Of a stretch of DNA of 10,985 bases, positions 1 to 6,734 are shown one piece after another (the first letter of the stretch is position 1; the number at the start of each line of letters is the position of its first letter). Position numbers and translations under genes: made by a program. Under the pieces are notes generated by a model that was not told the DNA's origin, did no database searches, and saw nothing but the letters and a program-made list of their open reading frames with translations. Source of the DNA: Hyphomicrobiales bacterium (lineage in GTDB: Bacteria > Pseudomonadota > Alphaproteobacteria > Rhizobiales > Aestuariivirgaceae); the NCBI GenBank assembly GCA_026996935.1, contig JALWJW010000354.1, positions 1-10,985 on the forward strand, read 5' to 3'.

Positions 1-216
1 AACAACTTTTTCACCCTTCTTGGCATAATATTTATTGATATTAACCACATTGTTCAGCGCCAAGTTCATAACCCGCGGGTCATTCTGATCAACATGTACA
101 GCCACATAATGAACCTTCTTCTCTGCTGCTGTTGCAGAATTGATATTTGCAAAGACCACGCCCATTAAACCAATAATGGCCGCCATAAAAGTGGCTATCA
201 GTTTTATTTTTTTCAT
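1..216 (-). CDS. Exported DsrE-family (DsrE/DsrF-like) protein, N-terminal part only
   Basis: This is the first 72 codons of a gene that continues past the left edge. The start is ATG at 216-214, with GGGAG (228-224) seven bases before it, a good ribosome binding site. The product opens with a typical Sec signal peptide: MKKIK, then a hydrophobic stretch (about residues 6-24), then a small-residue region with probable cleavage near A30/A31 (SATAA). The mature part, with HYVAVHVDQNDPRVMNLALN (35-54) and NKYYAKKGEKVV (61-72), matches the start of small DsrE-like proteins, whose alpha/beta fold is shared with sulfur-relay subunits. Periplasmic members of this type are common in Proteobacteria and mostly uncharacterised, so a sulfur-transfer role is not established. 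The cysteine-bearing region, if any, lies outside the window. The gene is divergent from the GGT-family gene. The family call is from recognition of the pattern, not from a search. Confidence 0.72.
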   Translation of the reverse strand, partial: MKKIKLIATFMAAIIGLMGVVFANINSATAAEKKVHYVAVHVDQNDPRVMNLALNNVVNINKYYAKKGEKVV

Positions 217-239
217 TTTATTTCTCCCTAGTTGAACGA

Positions 240-252
240 CAAAACAGTTTTG
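240..252. promoter_or_regulatory. Odd-centred palindrome CAAAACAGTTTTG in a divergent spacer
   Basis: CAAAAC-A-GTTTTG is a perfect inverted repeat with 6-bp arms around one central base. It lies in the short spacer between the divergent dsrE-like and GGT-family genes. An 8-bp palindrome, TCACGTGA (261-268), follows it. No convincing -35/-10 pair could be assigned to either strand. The position suits an operator for either gene, but the arms are AT-rich and could arise by chance. Confidence 0.25.
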
Positions 253-300
253 ACTTAATTTCACGTGATCTCAAGCTCTTTTTGTGCCAGTAACAAATTT

Positions 301-1758
301 ATGAAGCACACAAATAAATATGGCGCAGTTGCATCAGGTCATGACCTTACAAGCCAGGCGGGCATCGATATGCTTGAGCAAGGTGGCAATGCCTTTGATG
401 CTGCCATCGCCGCCAGCTTTATGGCTTGTGTTTGTGAACCGGTTTTGGCATCACCTGGCGGTGGTGGCTTCGCCAATATTCACACACCATCGCAAAATTA
501 CATTCTAGATTTTTTCGTCCAGACACCGTTAAAGAAAAATAACGGCGATATTGACTTTCGCGAAATCAAAGCAGATTTTGGAACCGCCACCCAAATTTTC
601 CACATTGGGGCGGCAAGCACCGCAACCCCAGGGTTTATCCCCGGCTTGCTAGAACTTTATAAAACCCATGCAAGCCTAGCTTTATCAACCCTTTTACAAC
701 CAGCAATCAATGCTGCAAACAATGGTATTATCGTTAGTGATTTTCAGTTTTTCCTGTCAACTGTTGTCGAGCCCATATTGCAGGCCAATGAAAATTCAAA
801 ACAGATTTTTGCCCCAAACGGGCACCTCATCAAGTCGGGGCAGATTTTTAAAAACCCCGCGTTAGCACACTTTTTTGAAACCATCATTGCCAAACAACAA
901 GACGGGTTCCCTGCCCATCAAATCGCCAGTTCCCAACAACATAATGCTCACTTAACCTTGAAAGATTTTCAAACCTACCACCCCATCAAACGACAACCTA
1001 AAACGGTTTATCTCGATGATACTCAAATCCTGTTAAACTCACTACCAGCCGCCAGTGGGGTTCTTATTGCATTGGCATTTGAACACTTAAAAAATTTAAA
1101 TAACCCATCACCCGTTGAAATCGCTCAGGCCCTTACATTTTCAGATACTGCGCGAACCAACGCCAATGGCGATTTAAAAGCCTTAAAAGCATTACTTAAT
1201 CCCCCCGCTTATCGCGGTACAACACATATCTCAACAATCGATAAAAGTCACAATGCCTGCGCCATTACAGTTTCAAATGGTGAAGGCAATGGTAACATTG
1301 TTAAAGACTGCGGATTCATGCTCAATAATATGCTCGGTGAAACCGATGTGAACCCGGATGGAAAACGCGGCTGGCACCAAAACATTCGCCTGTCTTCCAT
1401 GATGTGTCCAACCATTGTTGATTGCCCTGATGGCCATCTTTATGTTTTAGGTTCTGGCGGTTCAAACAGAATTCGCTCCGCCATTTTGCAGGTTTTGGTC
1501 AATATCCTCATCCACAAACAAGACCCCAAAACCGCCATAAACACCCCGCGCCTCCACCCTGAGAAAGGCCATCTTGATTTTGAAAATTTCACCGATAAAG
1601 CAACAATAAGCAAACTACAACAAACCTTCCCCGATCACCGCCTATGGCGCGAACCCAATATGTTTTTTGGTGGCTGTAATTTAGTCGGCATAAACCCTGA
1701 CGGTGAATTTTTCGGCGCTGGCGATGCGCGACGAAACGGATCTTTCAAAACTTGCTAA
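301..1758 (+). CDS. Gamma-glutamyltransferase-family N-terminal-nucleophile hydrolase, cytoplasmic variant
   Basis: The protein has the gamma-glutamyltransferase fold, in which a precursor cleaves itself before a threonine that becomes the nucleophile. With the ATG at 301 it has 485 residues, against roughly 570-580 for classical periplasmic GGT, and no signal peptide, so it should act in the cytoplasm. Visible family blocks are GGNAFDAAIAASF (residues 28-40), the glycine-rich SPGGGGFANIH (51-61), GTTHIS (306-311) with T307 as predicted nucleophile and new N-terminus, GFMLNNMLGETD (338-349), and GSGGSNRI (384-391) for the oxyanion region. The arginine of the classical DFREMAP/AREVAP motif, which holds the glutamyl carboxylate, is replaced in LDFFVQTP (69-76), so the substrate may not be a plain gamma-glutamyl compound. 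A GTG at 265 would add 12 residues. Neither start has a clear ribosome site; ATG fits the family's N-terminus. hemF follows 66 nt later with no terminator seen between, so the two may be cotranscribed. Confidence 0.83.
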   Translation: MKHTNKYGAVASGHDLTSQAGIDMLEQGGNAFDAAIAASFMACVCEPVLASPGGGGFANIHTPSQNYILDFFVQTPLKKNNGDIDFREIKADFGTATQIFHIGAASTATPGFIPGLLELYKTHASLALSTLLQPAINAANNGIIVSDFQFFLSTVVEPILQANENSKQIFAPNGHLIKSGQIFKNPALAHFFETIIAKQQDGFPAHQIASSQQHNAHLTLKDFQTYHPIKRQPKTVYLDDTQILLNSLPAASGVLIALAFEHLKNLNNPSPVEIAQALTFSDTARTNANGDLKALKALLNPPAYRGTTHISTIDKSHNACAITVSNGEGNGNIVKDCGFMLNNMLGETDVNPDGKRGWHQNIRLSSMMCPTIVDCPDGHLYVLGSGGSNRIRSAILQVLVNILIHKQDPKTAINTPRLHPEKGHLDFENFTDKATISKLQQTFPDHRLWREPNMFFGGCNLVGINPDGEFFGAGDARRNGSFKTC

Positions 1759-1824
1759 ACCAAATACAATGCCCCATAACCACGCCCAGTTGACAGATCA
1801 CACCTTCAGGAAAAGATAATTTCA

Positions 1825-2724
1825 ATGACAGATAAAACCGATATTCACCAAACCCTTGTCCCACGCAAGCAAAAAGCCCGTGAATGGTTTGAAACCTTGC
1901 GCGATGATATTTGCACCCGATTTGAAAAAATAGAAGACGAATTATCAGGCCGAGGATATGACCAGGAAGCAGGTCGTTTTACCAAAACCCCTTGGAACAA
2001 AACCAACGACGATGGCAGCGATGGTGGTGGTGGCACAATGTCGATGATGAAAGGTCGGGTTTTTGAAAAAGTTGGCGTTCACACCTCAACTGTCTATGGT
2101 GAGTTTTCACCTGAATTTCGCAAAAATATTCCAGGTGCTGAAAAAGATCCGCGTTATTGGGCCTCTGGTATTTCGCTCATTGCCCACCCCGTTAATCCCA
2201 ATGTGCCCACCGCCCATATGAACACCCGATTTGTTGTGACCTCAAAAAGTTGGTTTGGCGGCGGTGGAGATTTAACCCCTATGCTTGATCGCAGACGCAC
2301 GCAGCAAGACCCTGACTCCATTGCTTTTCATACCGCTTTCGAGCAAGTTTGCGCAAAACATGATCTGGCTGATTACCCAAAGCTCAAAGACTGGTGCGAT
2401 GAATATTTCTATCTTCCCCACCGCAAAGAAATGCGTGGCATTGGCGGTATTTTTTATGACTACATCGATTCAGGTGATTGGGATGCTGACTTAGCCTTTA
2501 CCAAAGATGTTGGCCGCGCCTTTGCCGATGTCTACCCGCAAATTGTCCGTGCCAATATGAACGATGACTGGAGCGACCAAGACCGTGAGGAACAACTCAT
2601 CCGTCGCGGCCGCTATGTCGAATTTAATTTACTATATGACAGAGGTACGATCTTTGGTTTAAAAACCGGCGGCAATGTAAACTCAATACTTTCATCCATG
2701 CCACCGGAAGTAAAATGGCCCTAA
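1825..2724 (+). CDS. hemF: Oxygen-dependent coproporphyrinogen III oxidase
   Basis: HemF carries out the aerobic oxidative decarboxylation of coproporphyrinogen III to protoporphyrinogen IX, using O2, as a soluble homodimer in haem synthesis. The 299-residue protein is full length for the family. Conserved blocks in order are GGGGTMSMMKGRVFEKVGVH (67-86), HPVNPNVPTAHMNTRF (121-136), WFGGGGDLTP (143-152), the signature from KDWCDEYFYLPHR to GGIFYD (188-212), and GRYVEFNLLYDRGTIFGLKT (262-281). The signature fits the HemF pattern except for Y in place of the second F in its final FFD. The start ATG has AGGAAAAG (1808-1815) nine bases upstream. The gene lies 66 nt after the GGT-family gene on the same strand and converges on pyc. 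Its last codons form part of a terminator stem. Presence of HemF implies O2-using haem synthesis; no hemN homologue is in the window. Confidence 0.97.
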   Translation: MTDKTDIHQTLVPRKQKAREWFETLRDDICTRFEKIEDELSGRGYDQEAGRFTKTPWNKTNDDGSDGGGGTMSMMKGRVFEKVGVHTSTVYGEFSPEFRKNIPGAEKDPRYWASGISLIAHPVNPNVPTAHMNTRFVVTSKSWFGGGGDLTPMLDRRRTQQDPDSIAFHTAFEQVCAKHDLADYPKLKDWCDEYFYLPHRKEMRGIGGIFYDYIDSGDWDADLAFTKDVGRAFADVYPQIVRANMNDDWSDQDREEQLIRRGRYVEFNLLYDRGTIFGLKTGGNVNSILSSMPPEVKWP

Positions 2725-2739
2725 ATAATCAGGGCCATT
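2714..2739. terminator. Shared bidirectional terminator of hemF and pyc
   Basis: AATGGCCCT (2714-2722) pairs perfectly with AGGGCCATT (2731-2739) around an 8-nt loop. On the + strand it is followed by CTTTAATCTTTTAA, and on the - strand by TTTTACTTCC. It fills the 17-nt gap between the two convergent stop codons, and its left arm overlaps the last codons and first stop base of hemF. The weaker T-runs make it a moderate terminator in both directions. Confidence 0.7.
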
Positions 2740-2741
2740 CT

Positions 2742-5700
2742 TTAATCTTTTAATTCCACCAATAAATCTTTGGCATCAATCTGGGTGCCAACGGGTGTGA
2801 ATATTTTCGCCACAACACCATCGGCCTCGGCATGAATAGCTGTTTCCATTTTCATCGCTTCAATGGTCAACATCACATCACCGCTCAACACTTTCTGACC
2901 CACTTCAACCGAAATTGACGAAACAACACCCGGCATTGGCGCGGCCACATGCAATGCATTTCCAATTTCAGCTTTAGGGTGTTTTACCACACCTGCGCTT
3001 GCACTTCGATTGGCAATTTTTGCCGTCCGGGGCTGACCGTTAAGTTCAAAAAAGACTTTAACATCACCCTCTTCATTGGTTTCGCCAATCGCCAGACAGC
3101 GTACCACCAGAGTTTTACCTGTTTCAATCGTTACAGCAATTTCAGTACCCGGCTTCATACCATAGAAAAACTGATCTGTCGGCAAGCCTGAAACAGGTCC
3201 ATATTTATGCTGACGTTTGGCAAATTCGACAAACACTTTTGGATACATCAGATAGGAGTTAAATTCTTCCTCCGTAATTTTACGACCAACTTTCTTTTCA
3301 GCCTTTTTACGTTTCTTATCAAAATTTTCCGGTGGCAATACAGAACCGGGACGAACAGTTAATCCCTTTTCCCCTTTAAGGACCTTTTGTTGAAGGTCTT
3401 TGGGAAAACCACCTGGCGGTTGGCCCAGATCCCCCTTAAAAAACCCGATGACAGAATCAGGGAACGATACTTCCTTATCAGGGTTTTCAACATCAGCACG
3501 TGTAAGACCGGCTGAAACCATCGCCAAAGCCATATCACCAACAACTTTCGATGAAGGTGTAACCTTAACAATATCGCCAAACATCTGATTCACATCAGCA
3601 TAGGTTTGTGCCACTTCATGCCAGCGTTCTGAAAGCCCAAGCGATCGTGCCTGCTCCTTAAGGTTGGTAAACTGACCACCAGGCATTTCATGCAAATAAA
3701 CTTCAGATGCCCCCGCTTTAAGGTCTGACTCAAACGCTGCATATTGCAAACGAACGCTTTCCCAATAGTCAGAAAACTGACGGATGGTTTTTGGATCAAG
3801 TCCAGTATCGCGCGGCGTGTTGCGTAACGCCTCAACAATCGACCCTAAATTTGGTTGCGATGTTAAACCTGAAAACGAATCCATCGCCGCATCAACTGCA
3901 TCAACACCAGCATCAACAGCAGCTAAAACCGTCGCTGCTGAAATCCCCGATGTATCGTGCGTATGAAAATGTACCGGCAAACCTGTTTCCTCTTTCAACG
4001 CTTTAATCAACACGCTCGCCGCGGCAGGTTTCAACAAACCGGCCATATCTTTCAAACCAATCACATGCGCACCGGCATCAGCCAATTGCCTAGCCATACC
4101 AGTATAGTATTTAAGGTCATATTTTGCCCGTGCAGGATCAAGAATATCACCGGTATAACAAACCACCGCTTCACAAATTTTATCGGCTTCAAGAACCGCA
4201 TCCATCGAAACGCGCATATTCTCAACCCAGTTTAAACTATCAAAAACCCGAAACACATCAATGCCTGATTCTGCTGCTTGCAGCGTAAATTTGCGCACCA
4301 CATTATCAGGGTAATTTTCATAACCAACCCCATTTGATCCACGCAATAACATTTGTAACAACAGGTTTGGCACCCGCTTGCGAATACGGCGTAATCGCTC
4401 CCATGGGCACTCCTGCAAGAACCGCATCGACACATCAAATGTCGCCCCACCCCAACACTCAAGTGAGAATAATTCCGGCAAATCAGCCGCATAGCTTGTC
4501 GCAACTGCAACCATGTCATAACTGCGCATACGAGTAGCTAATAACGACTGATGTGCATCACGCATTGTGGTGTCGGTAATCAACGTTTTCTTTTGCGCCA
4601 ACATCCAGTCAGCCACCGCTTTCGGCCCTTGCTCATCAAGCAGATTCTTAGTGCCCTTTTCAGGTTTTAATGCCACCGCTTGTGGTGGACAGGGCAATGC
4701 AGCATAAATCGGCGGTGTTGGACGACCTTGAACCTCAGGGTGACCATTGACCGTAATATCAGCGATATAACGTAAAAGCTTACTGGCCCGGTCACGGCGC
4801 TTTGGAAATTCAAATAGCTCAGGGTGCGTATCAATAAATTTAGTCGAATAGGTTGCCTTCACAAAGGCTTCATGACCAATCAGATTTTCCACAAAGGCAA
4901 GGTTGGTCGCCACTCCGCGAATGCGAAATTCACGCAATGCTCTATCCATCCGCTTGATCGCTTCTGATGGGCTTGGTGCCCAGCATGTCACTTTCTCAAG
5001 CAGGGAATCATAATAACGCGTAATCACCGCGCCCGAATAAGCCGTCCCCCCATCAAGGCGAACACCAAAACCCGTTGCTCCACGATAGGCGGTAATACGG
5101 CCGTAATCGGGGATAAAATTATTACGTGGATCTTCAGTGGTGATCCGACACTGCAACGCATGGCCGTTTAATTTAATATCTTTTTGTGCAGGGATACAGC
5201 TTTCCGTTGCCACCCCAATACGGCGACCTTCACAAACCGCTATTTGAGATTTAACAATATCAATACCGGTAATCTCTTCTGTTACTGTGTGTTCAACCTG
5301 AATACGCGGGTTAACTTCAATGAAATAATATTCCCCTGATGCAATATCCATGAGGAACTCAACCGTTCCCGCACATTCGTAATTCGCATAGCGGGCAATT
5401 TTCAAACCCAATTCACAAAGCTCCGCGCGCTGATTATCATCAAGATAGGGAGCTGGTGCCCGCTCCACCACTTTTTGATTGCGTCGTTGAACCGTACAAT
5501 CACGTTCAAACAAATGAACCACCTGACCGTGACGATCACCCAGTACCTGCACTTCAACATGACGTGCTGCTTCAATCAGCTTTTCCAGAAACAATTCATC
5601 ATTACCAAAAGCAGCCTGAGCTTCACGGCGTGAAGCCATTACACTGTTTTCAAGTTCTTCCTCGCTGTAAATCGGCCGCATGCCACGGCCCCCGCCTCCC

Positions 5701-6197
5701 CAACTGGCTTTAAGCATTAACGGATAACCAACTTTACCCGCAAGCCGTTTAATTTCGTCAATATCATCTGGTAATGCATCAGTTGCCGGCACCACAGGAA
5801 CACCCGCCGAGATTGCCGCATTTCGTGCTGACACTTTATCGCCAAGCAAACGCATCGTTTCAGCTTTCGGGCCAATAAAACTAATACCATTTTGCTCACA
5901 TGCATCGGCAAAATCCGGGTTTTCAGATAAAAACCCATATCCGGGATGAATAGCATCAGCGCCAGACTTCAGCGCCACCCGAATCATCTCATCAATTGAA
6001 AGATAAGCTTTTACCGGACCAAGATTGGTACCAATCTGATAGGCTTCATCAGCTTTAAAGCGGTGCAACGCCAGACGATCTTCTTTGGCATAAACCGCAA
6101 CGGTTTTTTTTCCCAGCTCATTTGCCGCCCGCAACACCCGGATTGCGATCTCGCTTCGGTTCGCCACTAAAATTTTCTGAAAAGTCTTTATAGCCAT
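2742..6197 (-). CDS. pyc: Pyruvate carboxylase, single-chain biotin enzyme
   Basis: Pyc makes oxaloacetate from pyruvate, bicarbonate and ATP, the main anaplerotic reaction in many alphaproteobacteria. It acts in the cytoplasm as a tetramer. The 1151-residue chain is full length. The biotin carboxylase part (about 5-455) has the ATP-grasp loop GGGGRG (167-172) and IEVNPRIQVEH (293-303, with E294, N296, R298, E302). The carboxyltransferase part (about 537-805) has DTTMRDAHQS (542-551), GLKDMAG with the probable carbamylated metal ligand K716, and HFHTHD (743-748) with metal ligands H745 and H747. VTPSSK holds T880, in the place of the proton-transfer threonine known in Rhizobium etli Pyc. The biotinyl domain (about 1083-1150) ends with EAMKMETA; K1116 is the biotin site, 35 residues from the end as usual. 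Start ATG has AGGA (6205-6202) four bases upstream. A 12-bp palindrome lies just upstream. No broken or missing motif was seen. Confidence 0.98.
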   Translation of the reverse strand: MAIKTFQKILVANRSEIAIRVLRAANELGKKTVAVYAKEDRLALHRFKADEAYQIGTNLGPVKAYLSIDEMIRVALKSGADAIHPGYGFLSENPDFADACEQNGISFIGPKAETMRLLGDKVSARNAAISAGVPVVPATDALPDDIDEIKRLAGKVGYPLMLKASWGGGGRGMRPIYSEEELENSVMASRREAQAAFGNDELFLEKLIEAARHVEVQVLGDRHGQVVHLFERDCTVQRRNQKVVERAPAPYLDDNQRAELCELGLKIARYANYECAGTVEFLMDIASGEYYFIEVNPRIQVEHTVTEEITGIDIVKSQIAVCEGRRIGVATESCIPAQKDIKLNGHALQCRITTEDPRNNFIPDYGRITAYRGATGFGVRLDGGTAYSGAVITRYYDSLLEKVTCWAPSPSEAIKRMDRALREFRIRGVATNLAFVENLIGHEAFVKATYSTKFIDTHPELFEFPKRRDRASKLLRYIADITVNGHPEVQGRPTPPIYAALPCPPQAVALKPEKGTKNLLDEQGPKAVADWMLAQKKTLITDTTMRDAHQSLLATRMRSYDMVAVATSYAADLPELFSLECWGGATFDVSMRFLQECPWERLRRIRKRVPNLLLQMLLRGSNGVGYENYPDNVVRKFTLQAAESGIDVFRVFDSLNWVENMRVSMDAVLEADKICEAVVCYTGDILDPARAKYDLKYYTGMARQLADAGAHVIGLKDMAGLLKPAAASVLIKALKEETGLPVHFHTHDTSGISAATVLAAVDAGVDAVDAAMDSFSGLTSQPNLGSIVEALRNTPRDTGLDPKTIRQFSDYWESVRLQYAAFESDLKAGASEVYLHEMPGGQFTNLKEQARSLGLSERWHEVAQTYADVNQMFGDIVKVTPSSKVVGDMALAMVSAGLTRADVENPDKEVSFPDSVIGFFKGDLGQPPGGFPKDLQQKVLKGEKGLTVRPGSVLPPENFDKKRKKAEKKVGRKITEEEFNSYLMYPKVFVEFAKRQHKYGPVSGLPTDQFFYGMKPGTEIAVTIETGKTLVVRCLAIGETNEEGDVKVFFELNGQPRTAKIANRSASAGVVKHPKAEIGNALHVAAPMPGVVSSISVEVGQKVLSGDVMLTIEAMKMETAIHAEADGVVAKIFTPVGTQIDAKDLLVELKD

Positions 6198-6217
6198 ATT
6201 TTCCTACCATCTTTGCC

Positions 6218-6229
6218 GGTTGATCAACC
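6218..6229. promoter_or_regulatory. 12-bp perfect palindrome GGTTGATCAACC upstream of pyc, candidate operator
   Basis: GGTTGATCAACC is its own reverse complement. Its near edge is 20 bases before the pyc start codon and about 12 bases before the pyc ribosome site, so it lies in the leader or at the promoter. A dimeric repressor binding here would block pyc transcription. About three such palindromes are expected by chance in 11 kb, so only the position makes it notable. Confidence 0.35.
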
Positions 6230-6436
6230 ACTCATCGCAATTGCTCACCCACTTTAAAGCATTTCACCCATTAATTACTGACCATATTCACAAACAACAA
6301 GTCATATACATTACGTTAGATGAATATGTCGCAGGTCCGCCATACCCACAACTACACATTTTTGCCATATTTCAAGCAAACTTTTCTGTAAAATTAACAC
6401 TTTAGAAACCATAAAAAGGTTAAATTGAACGATATA

Positions 6437-6530
6437 TGAGTGATTTGTGAGTTCTAAATAATAATAACAGGGGTTTCTCAAACCGGTTTTTTATAAAAAT
6501 TAACTCTAAGCGGTTGTTTTTGAGTGATTT
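6437..6530. repeat. Pair of 10-bp direct repeats flanking a palindrome
   Basis: TGAGTGATTT occurs at 6437-6446 and again at 6521-6530, 84 bp apart start to start, which is close to eight DNA turns. The palindrome AAACCGGTTT (6480-6489) lies almost exactly midway. The arrangement could be a pair of protein sites on one face of the helix upstream of the peptidase gene. A 10-bp repeat in AT-rich DNA of this length may well be chance. Confidence 0.25.
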
Positions 6531-6714
6531 TTAATAAAATCTTTTACTTGAACTGTTGACTCAACGATTGCTGTGTTGCAATGTCTGCGCACTTTAGGGA
6601 TGATATTCGCTATTGTGGGTTGGGGTGCAATAAAGACTTTTAACTAATGAGCGTCTTGCGCATCTACTGCATTTGCTCAAAAACTAATTTTTTGTTCGTA
6701 AATGAACATGATTT

Positions 6715-6734
6715 GAAGGGGATAAGGGCACTTG
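6715..6734 (+). promoter_or_regulatory. Ribosome binding site and TTG start codon of the M23 peptidase gene
   Basis: GAAGGGG (6715-6721) lies ten bases before TTG at 6732-6734, and a second AAGGG (6724-6728) lies three bases before it. An in-frame TAA at 6723-6725 closes the frame just upstream. No methionine codon occurs in this frame until far downstream, past the membrane segment, so initiation at this TTG is strongly indicated. Confidence 0.8.

Larger units (their letters stand above)
6198..6731. other. 534-nt AT-rich divergent spacer between pyc and the M23 peptidase gene
   Basis: No gene could be supported here on either strand. It must hold the promoters of both flanking genes. I can see a 12-bp palindrome near pyc (6218-6229), a 10-bp palindrome AAACCGGTTT (6480-6489), and a 10-bp direct repeat TGAGTGATTT (6437-6446 and 6521-6530). 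A TTGACT at 6556-6561 could be a -35 for the peptidase gene, but the bases 17 nt later (CAATGT) are a poor -10. No CtrA-like TTAA-N7-TTAA pair, no tRNA and no strong hairpin terminator was found. Confidence 0.6.

Noticed and set aside
1790..1820. TTGACA (1790-1795) and GATAAT (1815-1820) as a hemF promoter
   Set aside because: The spacing is 19 bp and transcription would start at about the hemF ATG, leaving no room for the visible ribosome site AGGAAAAG.
2949..5956. Several 60-95 codon frames within pyc on both strands
   Set aside because: They are shadows of the pyc reading frame, with no family resemblance or ribosome sites, while pyc itself is intact from end to end.
6220..6405. 61-codon open frame on the + strand in the pyc/M23 spacer
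   Set aside because: It needs a TTG start inside the GGTTGATCAACC palindrome, has no ribosome site and resembles no family.
6627..6662. Loose inverted repeat AAGAC/GTCTT upstream of the M23 gene as an attenuator hairpin
   Set aside because: The arms are only five bases with a 15-nt loop and no T-run follows.
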